NCBI GenBank assembly: GCA_021413925.1
Contig: JAIOPL010000013.1
Span: forward strand, 141,888-205,887
Origin: Verrucomicrobiota bacterium
Lineage (GTDB): Bacteria > Verrucomicrobiota > Verrucomicrobiia > Chthoniobacterales > UBA6821
Length of the DNA stretch: 64,000 nucleotides
Direction: 5' to 3'
A program made the position numbers and the translations under genes. Positions 51,741 through 60,652 of the stretch are shown in pieces. The notes under the pieces are model-generated. The model was not told the origin of the DNA and searched no databases. It was given only the letters and a program-made list of their open reading frames with translations. Within the stretch, counting starts at the first letter, position 1, and each line of letters opens with the position of its first letter.

Positions 51741-52829
51741 CTACCCCTGCCCAGAAGGAGGCGTCGGCGTAGGCACAGGCGTAGGGAGAGGAGTTGGTGC
51801 GGGTGTCGGAGTCGGCGTCGGAGGAACCGGCGGAGGGTTAACGAAAGCAGGGTTATTGTATCCAGGCGAATTACCCTGCATCGTCGAGGATTGGCCCGGA
51901 GCGGCGGAGTTCGGTGCATTCTGGGTGCCGCTCTGAGTCTGCTGCTTGGTGATCGTGTCAGTCGACGCGGTGACCTCTGCAGCCACCTGCGCGGCCACCT
52001 GCGCGGCTACCTGACTGGCTACCTGACTGGCTACCTGACCGGCCACCTGACCGGCCACCTGACCGGCTACCTGTGGAGATGCAACCTTGGTTGTAGAATC
52101 CGTTTTCATTTGAGCGGCAGCAGCCAAAGCAGCAGCGCCGGCGGTATTGATAGCCTGAGCCATTTCCTGCGCGCTGAACCCGAGCTGCGTGCCTGCCGCT
52201 TCAGCCGCAGCCACAAAAGTTTTTGCAACAAGTGCCCCTGTTTCAGCACTATCCATCGGAGGCTCGTTATTCTCATTGAGTTTGCCTGTCTGCTTTAACT
52301 CGGCAGTCATTCCGGCCTGATTCCCAGCTTCTTTGATAAGCTCGACGGCAATCGCCGAACAGATCGTCGTAAACGTGGCAATATCGAGGTTCCCACTCGA
52401 TCCTTGGATAGCGCCACGCGTGATGGCTTCGATCGACTGTGCGTAACCTTGAACAGCCGTGATGCTAAGTGCGGCGGGGAGCGATTTGGTCTGATCAGCG
52501 GTGGTGGAGTTGGGCACTCCCTGCCCAGCCTTAGACTCTGCAAGAGCCGCCGTGGACACTGCGCTCAAGGAGGCTGTGACTATTTGGGCTGCGAGATAAG
52601 GGGCCGATCGTGTCGCTTGCTGGACGATACCCTGCAACAGCGCACCTGCTTGTTGCCCTGTCAAGCCTGACTCGGGGGAGAGAACAAACGTAATGGCTCC
52701 TCCAGTAATCTCGGGTGTAGCCGGGCAGGTCGAGATGGCACCCAGCCCACCACCTCCATCTTGAGCGTGTAGGCTCGTGGCTAACAGAGTCACCGAGAGA
52801 CCGAAGTGGAGGAATTTCCGAGAAATCAT
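51741..52829 (-). CDS. Secreted Ala-rich protein with QVAx repeats and Pro-rich tail
   Basis: Not recognised. 362 residues: signal peptide (FLHFGLSVTLLATSLHAQ), an Ala-rich helical region, a tetrapeptide tract QVAG/QVAS/QVAA repeated about eight times, a Thr/Gln/Ser-rich linker and a final PTPTPTPAPTPLPTP-type tail. The tract is encoded by 12-bp tandem repeats at 51985-52068. Starts by ATGA overlap with the upstream secreted gene. Likely an envelope or extracellular structural protein. Confidence 0.7.
   Translation of the reverse strand: MISRKFLHFGLSVTLLATSLHAQDGGGGLGAISTCPATPEITGGAITFVLSPESGLTGQQAGALLQGIVQQATRSAPYLAAQIVTASLSAVSTAALAESKAGQGVPNSTTADQTKSLPAALSITAVQGYAQSIEAITRGAIQGSSGNLDIATFTTICSAIAVELIKEAGNQAGMTAELKQTGKLNENNEPPMDSAETGALVAKTFVAAAEAAGTQLGFSAQEMAQAINTAGAAALAAAAQMKTDSTTKVASPQVAGQVAGQVAGQVASQVASQVAAQVAAQVAAEVTASTDTITKQQTQSGTQNAPNSAAPGQSSTMQGNSPGYNNPAFVNPPPVPPTPTPTPAPTPLPTPVPTPTPPSGQG
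51985..52068 (-). repeat. Seven 12-bp tandem repeats inside a gene
   Basis: On the plus strand the unit is ACCTG(A/C)(C/G)(C/T)GGC(C/T), seven units in 84 bases, several identical to their neighbour. Each unit encodes Q-V-A-(G/S/A) on the minus strand. Because the unit is a multiple of three, gain or loss of units keeps the frame. Confidence 0.9.
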
Positions 52830-53536
52830 ACGCTAATCCGTGGACGCAGAGAGATCACAATGGAGCCTTTGTCGCCTTCTTTTTCTCCGTGTGTCTTGGC
52901 GGCGCGGGGTCGGGAGTTCCCGATGATACCCCCCTTGCTGACATTGATTGTCTGCATAATGCCCTCTTGCTTGGCCAGGATTGGGAGTTCCTTTCCGTTG
53001 ACAAGCAATGTCACGATCTTGTCTCCGATATGGACCAGATCTCCCGGATGCTTGTGCACGGCGATGACCTTGGCTCCCATCGGGGCTGGGATGTCATGCT
53101 GGATACTGTTGTCAGTGATGACTTTGCGTACTGCGGCGGCTACCGCCCGATTGCTCGTGAGCTTTCCTTCGTCCTTCAGCTTCTGCATTTCAGCAGTCAT
53201 CGCCATGGCTGCTGGAGAGTTCGTGGAGTTCGTGGAAGACGTGGCCTGGTTAGTGCCGGAGGGCTGAGCAGAGGGATTGACGGATGGTGCCGCGGGATTG
53301 GTAAGCGGATCATTAGTACCCGCAGTGGAAGGAACGGGAGGATGGCTGGACGATAGGGCGGGATCCGTGCTGGAAGATGGCCCCGGTGTAGGCATTGCAC
53401 TCGGTGCGGGTGATATGCCCGGAGCCGGCGCCGGGGGTGTGGCATTCTGTGCCTGAAGAGCCAACGGCATCAGGAGGGCCAGCAATACAATAGCTGAACC
53501 TGACCAAATGAAACCGGTTCTCTTCGAGAAGATCAT
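52826..53536 (-). CDS. Secreted protein with biotinyl/lipoyl-like domain
   Basis: 236 residues: a signal peptide (MIFSKRTGFIWSGSAIVLLA...), a Pro/Ser/Thr/Asn-rich linker of about 100 residues, a short helical part, and a C-terminal half-barrel IPAPMGAKVIAVHKHPGDLV, IGDKIVTLLVNGKELPI, GIMQTINVSKGGII. This is the swinging-arm or hybrid-motif fold, without the MKM lysine context, as found in membrane-fusion proteins. The ATG at 53536 is preferred to an in-frame TTG at 53554. Confidence 0.68.
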   Translation of the reverse strand: MIFSKRTGFIWSGSAIVLLALLMPLALQAQNATPPAPAPGISPAPSAMPTPGPSSSTDPALSSSHPPVPSTAGTNDPLTNPAAPSVNPSAQPSGTNQATSSTNSTNSPAAMAMTAEMQKLKDEGKLTSNRAVAAAVRKVITDNSIQHDIPAPMGAKVIAVHKHPGDLVHIGDKIVTLLVNGKELPILAKQEGIMQTINVSKGGIIGNSRPRAAKTHGEKEGDKGSIVISLRPRISV

Positions 53537-53697
53537 CCTTATGCTACTTTCCAACGGTCCTTAATGGTACGCAAGTAGGAAAAGCCGACTGCAAGTGACA
53601 TTTTCGTAATGAAGTTGTTTCCCTCATCGGATCGTTTGAGTGGGTCAAAACCGGCTTTACCTGAAGCCCGTTAGTCGGAATGATGCAGGGCTGCTTT

Positions 53698-54990
53698 ATG
53701 AAGACGATCGGCATCGGATTGGCCGGCTTCGGCACCGTGGGTGCCGGGGTCTATGAGAATCTGGAACTACACCGTGAACTGATCACGGAGCGTTCCGGGT
53801 ACGCATTTGCCGTGCGTCGGATCGTCGTGCGCGATCTGAAGAAGACGCGCGATGTCTCGGCCCCCGCCGCTCTCTTCTCCAGCCGGTGGCAGGATCTGCT
53901 GGAGGATCCCGAAATCAAGATCGTCGTCGAATTGATAGGCGGGACGACGGAGGCCTTCGACCTGACGATGGCGGCGATCCGCTCGGGACGCATCGTCGTC
54001 ACGGGTAACAAGGCGCTTCTGGCCGAGCGCGGAGCCGAGATTTTTGCCCTGGCAAGCGAGTGCAAGGTTCCCGTCTTCTTCGAGGCGGCGGTAGCAGGCG
54101 GCATTCCGATCATCCAGTCGCTCCGCGATGCCTTCGTCGGCAACCGCATCGAGTCGGTTCACGGCATCCTTAACGGCACGAGCAATTATATCCTGACCCG
54201 CATGCAGGAGGCGGGGCTCGACTACCCTGAGGCCCTAGCCGAGGCAGTGAAGCTGGGCTATGCGGAGGCTGACCCCACGCTCGATATCAATGGATGGGAT
54301 GCCGGTCACAAGGCGATCATCCTGGCCGCCCTAGCCTATGGCTTCTGGGTCGATCCCTCCACGATCCGTGTCGAGGGGATAGATCGCGTGAGCGCGGCCG
54401 ACATTCATTTCGCCAGGAGCCTCGGATACTGCATCAAGCTACTCGGCTCGATCCGTGAGAATGATGACAAGGTCGAGGTCGGCGTGGCCCCGACACTCAT
54501 CCCTCTCGGGAATGTCCTAGCCTCGGTGAATGGGGTCTTTAATGCCGTTGCCGTCCGTGGCGATCTCGTTGGCGACAGTCTCTTCTACGGACGCGGTGCG
54601 GGACGCGGCCCCACCTCCACCTCGGTGATAGGCGATCTCGTGGAGGCGGCCCATGTACTCGATGCTCCCAGAGGCACCTTCGGATTCGCTCCGCATGCAC
54701 TCTATGGCAACAGCCGTTCGTCACCCGAGATCGTGGGATCCTACTACCTGCGCCTCTCGGTGGATGACAAACCGGGCGTCTTGGCCCTCATCGCCGGAGT
54801 CCTCGGTGAGGCAGCCATCGGCATCTCTTCGGTGGTACAGCCTGAGTCGATTGCCGGGGTTGAAACCCCACTCGTGCTGATGATCCACGAAGCCGCCTAC
54901 GGAGCCATGTGCGCTGCCCTTGCGAAGATCGCCGCCCTCGGCTGCGTGAAGGGAGAGCCCGTTCTCTTCAACGTGGAGACTTTTTCTTGA
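53698..54990 (+). CDS. hom: Homoserine dehydrogenase
   Basis: Reduces aspartate semialdehyde to homoserine. 430 residues: NAD(P) motif [64 protein letters not shown], and a C-terminal ACT domain ([26 protein letters not shown]) for feedback control. ATG at 53698 gives the family start [10 protein letters not shown]; an in-frame ATG 18 bases upstream is less likely. First gene of hom-thrC-lysC. Confidence 0.95.
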   Translation: MKTIGIGLAGFGTVGAGVYENLELHRELITERSGYAFAVRRIVVRDLKKTRDVSAPAALFSSRWQDLLEDPEIKIVVELIGGTTEAFDLTMAAIRSGRIVVTGNKALLAERGAEIFALASECKVPVFFEAAVAGGIPIIQSLRDAFVGNRIESVHGILNGTSNYILTRMQEAGLDYPEALAEAVKLGYAEADPTLDINGWDAGHKAIILAALAYGFWVDPSTIRVEGIDRVSAADIHFARSLGYCIKLLGSIRENDDKVEVGVAPTLIPLGNVLASVNGVFNAVAVRGDLVGDSLFYGRGAGRGPTSTSVIGDLVEAAHVLDAPRGTFGFAPHALYGNSRSSPEIVGSYYLRLSVDDKPGVLALIAGVLGEAAIGISSVVQPESIAGVETPLVLMIHEAAYGAMCAALAKIAALGCVKGEPVLFNVETFS

Positions 54991-55009
54991 TTTACTGATT
55001 CCCGACACG

Positions 55010-56113
55010 ATGAACAAGACCTTCAATGATTGCGGCGTGATCGAGCGCTACCGAGAGTTCCTGCCCGTCACCGATGCTACGCCCGTCATCTCGCTGGGCG
55101 AGGGTTCCACGCCGCTGATTCATTCGCCCAAACTGAGTGCGATCACCGGCGGTGAGGTCTATGTCAAATACGAGGGGCTGAATCCAACCGGCTCATTCAA
55201 GGACCGCGGCATGACCATGGCCATCTCCAAGGCTGCCGAAGAGGGAGCCCGCATTGTGCTCTGCGCTTCAACCGGCAATACCTCTGCCGCGGCCGCTGCC
55301 TACGCCGCACGCGCCGGAATGAAGTGTGCGGTGCTGCTTCCCGCCGGCCGTATCGCGGGGGGGAAGATGGTTCAGGCCTATATCTACGGGGCGACTGTCA
55401 TTGCCATTCGGGGCAACTTCGACGACGCCCTCCGACTCGTGCGTGAACTGGGCGAGACGGGTGAATTCGCTATCGTCAATTCGATCAATCCTTACCGAAT
55501 CGAAGGCCAGAAGACTGCTGCCTTCGAAATCATCGAGGAGCTGGGGAATGCCCCCGACATCCACATCCTGCCTGTCGGGAATGCCGGCAACATCACTGCC
55601 TACTGGAAGGGCTACAAGGAGTTCAAGGATCTGGGCCGCAGCCACAAGCTTCCGAAGATGCTCGGCGTTCAGGCTGCCGGATCAGCGCCCCTCTATCATG
55701 GTGCCCCGATGGACAATCCCGAGACCGTGGCCACGGCCATTCGGATCGGACGTCCGGCAAGTTGGGACGGGGCCATCAATGCCGTTTCCGAATCGGGAGG
55801 CTGCTTTGAGATCGTCGAGGACTCTGAGATCCTGGCCGCCCAGAAGTGGCTGGCCTCGAACGAGGGCATCTTTGTGGAACCTGCCAGCGCCGCCCCCGTG
55901 GCCGCGCTCTTCAAATGCTTCAACCGCAGCGGAAAGATCACGCAGTGCGACTGCTGTCCCTTCCGCCAGATCCACCCTGGAGCCAAGGTGGTACTCACAG
56001 TCACCGGTCACGGACTCAAGGATCCCGATACGGCGAAGCACGCGGTCACTGCACCAATCGAGACCGAGGCCACGGCAGCAGCAGTCCGCGAAGCCCTGGC
56101 AAAGATAGGCTGA
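55010..56113 (+). CDS. thrC: Threonine synthase
   Basis: PLP enzyme making threonine from phosphohomoserine. 367 residues: [13 protein letters not shown] lysine in [29 protein letters not shown] and [13 protein letters not shown]. 19 bases after hom and 42 before lysC, forming an aspartate-family operon. A second, different threonine-synthase-like gene lies at 63055. Confidence 0.94.
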   Translation: MNKTFNDCGVIERYREFLPVTDATPVISLGEGSTPLIHSPKLSAITGGEVYVKYEGLNPTGSFKDRGMTMAISKAAEEGARIVLCASTGNTSAAAAAYAARAGMKCAVLLPAGRIAGGKMVQAYIYGATVIAIRGNFDDALRLVRELGETGEFAIVNSINPYRIEGQKTAAFEIIEELGNAPDIHILPVGNAGNITAYWKGYKEFKDLGRSHKLPKMLGVQAAGSAPLYHGAPMDNPETVATAIRIGRPASWDGAINAVSESGGCFEIVEDSEILAAQKWLASNEGIFVEPASAAPVAALFKCFNRSGKITQCDCCPFRQIHPGAKVVLTVTGHGLKDPDTAKHAVTAPIETEATAAAVREALAKIG

Positions 56114-56155
56114 TCCCAAGCCCTCGACTCTCGTCCCTCGACCCTCGATTCACCC

Positions 56156-57382
56156 ATGCCCCTCATCGTCCAGAAATACGGCGGAACTTCTGTCGGTAAT
56201 CCCGAGCGCATCCTGAATGTCGCCCGTCGTCTGCTGGAGACTCAGCGCGAGGGGAATTCCGTCGTCGCTGTCGTTTCTGCAATGTCGGGGGTCACCGATT
56301 CCCTGATCAAGCTGGCCAAAGAAGTCTCCTCCAAGCCTTCCAAGCCAACTGAGCGCGAGATGGACGTCCTGCTCTCCACCGGCGAGCAGACCACGATGGC
56401 GCTCACCGCCATGGCAATCCAGAGCTTGGGTGGCAAGGCTGTCTCACTGACGGGGGCCCAGGCTGGCATTGTCACCAACGGCGTCCATACCAAGGCCAAG
56501 ATCAGCAACGTCACTCCCGACCAGATCAAGAAGCATCTCGACGAGGGAGCCATTGTGATCGTGGCCGGCTTCCAAGGAGAGACCAGCGAAGGCGCCATCA
56601 CAACGCTCGGCCGCGGCGGCTCTGACCTCACTGCCATCGCGCTGGCCTCTGCTCTGGAGGCCGATGCCTGCCAGATCTTCACCGATGTGGACGGCGTCTA
56701 CACCTGCGATCCTCGCATCGTCCCGACAGCCAAAAAGATCGAAGCCATCTCCTATGACGAGATGCTCGAGATGGCGAGCAGCGGCTCCAAGGTCATGCAG
56801 TCGCGCTCGGTAGAATTCGCCAAGAAATTCGGCGTGACCTTCGAGGTCCGCAGTAGCTTCAACAACAAACCAGGAACAACCGTGAAAGAAGAATCCGAAG
56901 GAATGGAACAGGTCGTCGTGCGCGGCGTCAGCGTCGAGCGCAATCAGGCCAAGGTTACCGTAACCCAAGTCCCCGATAAGCCGGGATGCGCTGCCAGGCT
57001 CTTCACCGCGCTAGCCGATGCCCATGTCATGATCGATGTCATCGTCCAAAATGTTTCGGCAGCGGGATCCACGGACATTTCCTTCACGATGAACCGCGAC
57101 GAACTCGAGAAGATCGGCGATCTCGTCGACCGCGTCGCCGCAGAGATCGGGGCAGGCAAGGTCAGCAAGCAGGACGGCATCGCCAAGCTCAGCGTCGTCG
57201 GCATCGGCATGCGCACCCATTCGGGCGTTGCGGCCAAGCTTTTTGAAGCCCTTGCCAAGGGCGGCATCAACATTCAGATGATCTCCACCTCGGAGATCAA
57301 GATCGCCGTCATCCTCGATGAAGAAAAAATAGCCGAAGCAGCCAAGCTGGCCCACACGGCCTTCGGCTTGGACGTGGCATAA
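56156..57382 (+). CDS. lysC: Aspartate kinase
   Basis: First step of the aspartate family. 408 residues: KYGGTSVGNPERI start, TTLGRGGSDLTAIALA catalytic block, and two C-terminal ACT domains (VTVTQVPDKPGCAARLF and VVGIGMRTHSGVAAKLF) for allosteric control by lysine or threonine. The leader is a run of CTCGACCCTCGATT-like words and no Shine-Dalgarno. A bidirectional terminator follows. Confidence 0.96.
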   Translation: MPLIVQKYGGTSVGNPERILNVARRLLETQREGNSVVAVVSAMSGVTDSLIKLAKEVSSKPSKPTEREMDVLLSTGEQTTMALTAMAIQSLGGKAVSLTGAQAGIVTNGVHTKAKISNVTPDQIKKHLDEGAIVIVAGFQGETSEGAITTLGRGGSDLTAIALASALEADACQIFTDVDGVYTCDPRIVPTAKKIEAISYDEMLEMASSGSKVMQSRSVEFAKKFGVTFEVRSSFNNKPGTTVKEESEGMEQVVVRGVSVERNQAKVTVTQVPDKPGCAARLFTALADAHVMIDVIVQNVSAAGSTDISFTMNRDELEKIGDLVDRVAAEIGAGKVSKQDGIAKLSVVGIGMRTHSGVAAKLFEALAKGGINIQMISTSEIKIAVILDEEKIAEAAKLAHTAFGLDVA

Positions 57383-57461
57383 GATTTAGATTTTCGCGCA
57401 TCCGTTACGGCTGCGCGACACCTTTCTTCTTTGCATGCTTGCCACGCCATTCCCGCAAAAG

Positions 57462-57490
57462 AAAAAGCCCCGGATTACTCCGGGGCTTTT
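57462..57490. terminator. Bidirectional intrinsic terminator lysC/rplQ
   Basis: AAAAGCCCCGGA (57463-57474), loop TTAC, TCCGGGGCTTTT (57479-57490): twelve perfect pairs with A/T tails on both sides, placed between convergent lysC and rplQ. Confidence 0.92.
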
Positions 57491-57513
57491 CATTGATTGA
57501 TTGAAGAGGAGTT

Positions 57514-58038
57514 TTATTCTTCGCTCTTCTTATCTTTCTTCGGAGCGGCTTTCTTTTTAGGAGCTTCGCCTTCGGCTTTCTCTGCCTTAGGGGCTTTAGG
57601 GGCCTTCTCAACCTTAGCCTTCTTGGCGGGCTTCTCAGCTGCCTCAGGGGTCTCATTGCCCTCTTCCTTCTTGATCTCGATTGCGTAATCAACCCACTCG
57701 AGGTAGGCCATCGGCGCGCTGTCACTCTGACGAGCTCCGAGCTTCACGATGCGGGTGTAGCCTCCCTTGCGGTCGGCGGCTGCCGGAGCGATCTCGGTGA
57801 AGAGCTTCTTCACGATGTCCTTGTGCTTGAGATAGGCGATCGCGATGCGCCGGGCATGGAGATCTCCTTTCTTGCCCAAGGTGAGCATACGCTCGGCCAG
57901 AGGCTTGGTGGCCTTGGCTTTGGCCAGGGTGGTTTTGATGCGGCGGTGCTCAATCAGGCTGCAAACCTGGTTCGCGAGAAGCGAATCACGGTGTGCCTGG
58001 CTACGGCCGAGTTTGACGGTTTTTTTCCGGTGACGCAT
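57514..58038 (-). CDS. rplQ: 50S ribosomal protein L17
   Basis: 174 residues. The first ~118 match L17 (MRHRKKTVKLGRSQAHRDSL, LEHRRIKTT-like block, GDLHARRIAI). The rest is a Lys/Ala/Glu-rich tail (EKAEGEAPKKKAAPKKDKK) typical of lineage-specific extensions. It follows rpoA after 25 bases, the usual rpoA-rplQ pair. Confidence 0.95.
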   Translation of the reverse strand: MRHRKKTVKLGRSQAHRDSLLANQVCSLIEHRRIKTTLAKAKATKPLAERMLTLGKKGDLHARRIAIAYLKHKDIVKKLFTEIAPAAADRKGGYTRIVKLGARQSDSAPMAYLEWVDYAIEIKKEEGNETPEAAEKPAKKAKVEKAPKAPKAEKAEGEAPKKKAAPKKDKKSEE

Positions 58039-58063
58039 GGCGTTAGAGTCCTTCTAAGGTTCC

Positions 58064-59071
58064 TTATTCGGCAACGGGTGCCAGATTGTCAACAAGGCCT
58101 GGCTCGAACTTCATGCCAAGGCCCAGACCGAGCTGGACAAGCTTGTCCTTGATCTCGTTTAGCGACTTCTTGCCGAAGTTGCGGTACTTGAGCATCTCAG
58201 CCTCGCTCTTGAGGGCGAGCTGTCCGACAGAAGTGATGTTCGCGTTGTTGAGGCAGTTCGCCGCGCGGACAGAGAGTTCGATCTCGTTCACGCTCATGGC
58301 GAGCAGCTTCTTGAGGCGGTTGTTCTCCTGGCTGACTTCGACCGGGGTCTCGTCAAACTCGATCTGCGTGTCGTCGAAGTTGACGAAGACGTCGAGGTGA
58401 TGGCGGAGGATCGCGGCGGACTGAAGCAGGGCTTCGTCCGGAGTGAGTCGTCCATCAGTCCAGATATCGAGGATCAGCTTGTCGTAATCGGTGCGCTGGC
58501 CGACGCGGGTCTGCTCGACAGCGTACTTGACCTTGGTGACGGGCGAGAAGATGGAGTCGATAGCGATGACCCCGATCGGCTTGTCGGGGGACTTGTTCTC
58601 GTCACCTGTAGCAAATCCACGGCCGACCTTGACCTCAAACTCTGCCTCGAACTTCATTTTCTTATCGAGGGTGCAGATGTGCTGCTCAGGATTGAGAACC
58701 TCGCACTGGGCGGTTGATTGGATGTCACCGGCTGTGATCGCGCCCTGCTTGTTGACCGAGAGGATTAGGTTGCGGACCTCGTGGTCGTGGGCCTTAAACT
58801 TGACCTTCTTGAGGTTGAGGATGATTTCGACAACATCCTCGACGACTCCGGGGATGGCGGTGAACTCATGGGGAGCCCCCTCGATCTTGACCGAGGTGAT
58901 GGCTGCTCCCTCAAGGGATGAGAGAAGTGTGCGGCGAAGTGAATTGCCGATCGTGTGGCCGTAGCCAGCCTCAAAGGGCTCTGCAACGAACTGCGCGTAG
59001 GTTTCTGTAGCGGTTTTCTCGTTCTTAACGAGGGTCTTCGGCATTTCGAAGCGACCGAGGCGGATAGGCAT
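58064..59071 (-). CDS. rpoA: RNA polymerase alpha subunit
   Basis: 335 residues. Alpha N-terminal domain with EPFEAGYGHTIGNSLRRTLLSSL (dimerisation) and the C-terminal domain with LSVRAANCLNNANITSVGQL, which binds UP elements and activators. Normally rpoA follows rpsM-rpsK-rpsD; here glnA with its own terminator lies upstream, so rpoA-rplQ form a separate unit. Confidence 0.96.
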   Translation of the reverse strand: MPIRLGRFEMPKTLVKNEKTATETYAQFVAEPFEAGYGHTIGNSLRRTLLSSLEGAAITSVKIEGAPHEFTAIPGVVEDVVEIILNLKKVKFKAHDHEVRNLILSVNKQGAITAGDIQSTAQCEVLNPEQHICTLDKKMKFEAEFEVKVGRGFATGDENKSPDKPIGVIAIDSIFSPVTKVKYAVEQTRVGQRTDYDKLILDIWTDGRLTPDEALLQSAAILRHHLDVFVNFDDTQIEFDETPVEVSQENNRLKKLLAMSVNEIELSVRAANCLNNANITSVGQLALKSEAEMLKYRNFGKKSLNEIKDKLVQLGLGLGMKFEPGLVDNLAPVAE

Positions 59072-59316
59072 AATGTCTTGTGGTTCTCGTTGCCGGGTTT
59101 CCCTTGTCGCGTGTTGATGCCCAGCAAGCGCTGATCACCCAAGGACCGACGGCAAATTTTTGATGCGCGGTTGGTCACTTTACCCGTCCTTGCCAAAGAG
59201 GCAAGGGATAAAGTGGGGAATGGGGAATAGGCTATCGGGTCTCGGGAAGAGACATGCAGATTTTTGTAACCCCAGATCCCATCACCGATTACCGATCTCC
59301 CATCGCGACGGAAAAG
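59072..59316 (-). other. rpoA upstream region
   Basis: About 245 bases that must hold the rpoA-rplQ promoter on the minus strand. It contains the GGGGAATGGGGAATAGGCTATC word family (near 59214) shared in inverse form with 7030 and 35185, and short GATTACCGAT words. No ORF or RNA gene was seen and I could not fix a promoter with confidence. Confidence 0.5.
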
Positions 59317-59349
59317 AAAAACCGCCACCCCTTTCGGAATGGCGGTTTT
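59317..59349 (-). terminator. Intrinsic terminator of glnA
   Basis: AAAAACCGCCA (59317-59327) pairs with TGGCGGTTTT (59340-59349) around a C/T-rich loop. On the minus strand it lies 23 bases after the glnA stop and ends in a T-run. Confidence 0.9.
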
Positions 59350-59372
59350 CTGAATGATGCTGACCGTCGCTA

Positions 59373-60395
59373 TTACTTGGTCGGAACGGTCTTGATCGTC
59401 TGAAGAACGCGGCTGGAGATCTTGTACGGGTCGCCCTGAGAGTTCGGACGGCGATCCTCGAGATATCCCTTGTAATCGTTGTTCACGAAACTGTGAGGAA
59501 CACGGATCGAGGCGCCGCGGTCGGCAATGCCGTGGCTGAACTTGTCGATCGACTGGGTCTCATGGAGGCCGGTCAGGCGGAAGTGGTTATCGGGTCCGTA
59601 GACGGCGATGTGCTCGTCCTTGTACTTGTCGAAGGCTGCCATGAGCTTCTCGAAGTACTTCTTGCCACCCTTCTCACGCATGAACTTGGTGGAGAAGTTG
59701 CAGTGCATGCCGGAACCGTTCCAGTCGACATCCTTGCCGAGGGGCTTGCAGTGGTATTCGACATCGACGCCATACTTCTCGCACACGCGCTGGAGGACAT
59801 AGCGGGCCAGCCAGATTTCGTCGGCGGCCTTCTTGGAGCCCTTACCGAAGATCTGGAATTCCCACTGGCCCTTGGCTACTTCGGCATTGATACCTTCATG
59901 GTTGATACCCATCTCGAGGCAGATTTCGAGGTGCTCCTCGACGATCTCGCGGGCGATGTCACCGACGTTGGAGAAGCCGACGCCGCAATAGAACTTGCCC
60001 TGGCCTTCGGCCGGGAATCCGCCCTTGGGAAAACCGAGTGGCGCACCGTCTTTCCAGAGGAAGTACTCCTGCTCGAAGCCGAACCAGGTGTCGGGATCGT
60101 CATGGATGGTGGCGCGGGAGTTGGAAGGATGCGGCTTGCCGTTGGGAAGCAGAACCTCACACATAACGAGATAGCCGTTCTCGCGTGTTGGATCGGGGTA
60201 GCTGGCAACTGGCTTAAGAAGGCAATCAGAGCTCTTTCCTTCGGCCTGACGGGTTGAGCTGCCGTCGAAACCCCACATTGGGAGATCCTTCAGAAGGGGG
60301 GTCTTGGTGAACTCTTTGATGGCCGTCTTGCTGCGGAGGTTCGCGACGGGTTCGTAACCGTCGAGCCAGATATATTCGAGTTTGTACTTCGCCAT
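59373..60395 (-). CDS. Glutamine synthetase, type II (eukaryote-like)
   Basis: Makes glutamine from glutamate and ammonia. 340 residues, far shorter than bacterial GSI (about 470). Blocks LEYIWLDG, PMWGFDGSSTRQAEG, PDTWFGFEQEYFL, GQWEFQIFG, DWNGSGMHCNFSTK and the late RGASIRVPHSFV are those of GSII, which lacks the adenylylation loop. Such genes occur in some bacteria besides plants and animals. Monocistronic, with its own terminator. Adenylylation control is not expected. Confidence 0.92.
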   Translation of the reverse strand: MAKYKLEYIWLDGYEPVANLRSKTAIKEFTKTPLLKDLPMWGFDGSSTRQAEGKSSDCLLKPVASYPDPTRENGYLVMCEVLLPNGKPHPSNSRATIHDDPDTWFGFEQEYFLWKDGAPLGFPKGGFPAEGQGKFYCGVGFSNVGDIAREIVEEHLEICLEMGINHEGINAEVAKGQWEFQIFGKGSKKAADEIWLARYVLQRVCEKYGVDVEYHCKPLGKDVDWNGSGMHCNFSTKFMREKGGKKYFEKLMAAFDKYKDEHIAVYGPDNHFRLTGLHETQSIDKFSHGIADRGASIRVPHSFVNNDYKGYLEDRRPNSQGDPYKISSRVLQTIKTVPTK

Positions 60396-60652
60396 GGGAT
60401 TGGGGTGGTTGTGGTGTGTCCTATGTCCTGTGTCTTTTTTTGATCACCTTCCGCGTTTCGGACGACCGTCGAAAGGTAATGTCCCAACTTTAAGATCGGG
60501 CACAATAGGATCAAGCAACTTCAATGCCAAACTGATAAAATCTTCTAACGAGGAATTTCGAGTGAAAAGTAGGAAAGTAAAAAGTCAGAAGGTAGAATAA
60601 AGAGGGCCCGCCAACCTTTCACTTTTCCACCTTTTACCTTCTCACCCTCATC

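Noticed and set aside
51985-52068. Possible CRISPR-like repeat
   Set aside because: Units are 12 bases, contiguous without spacers and inside a coding frame; a minisatellite, not CRISPR.
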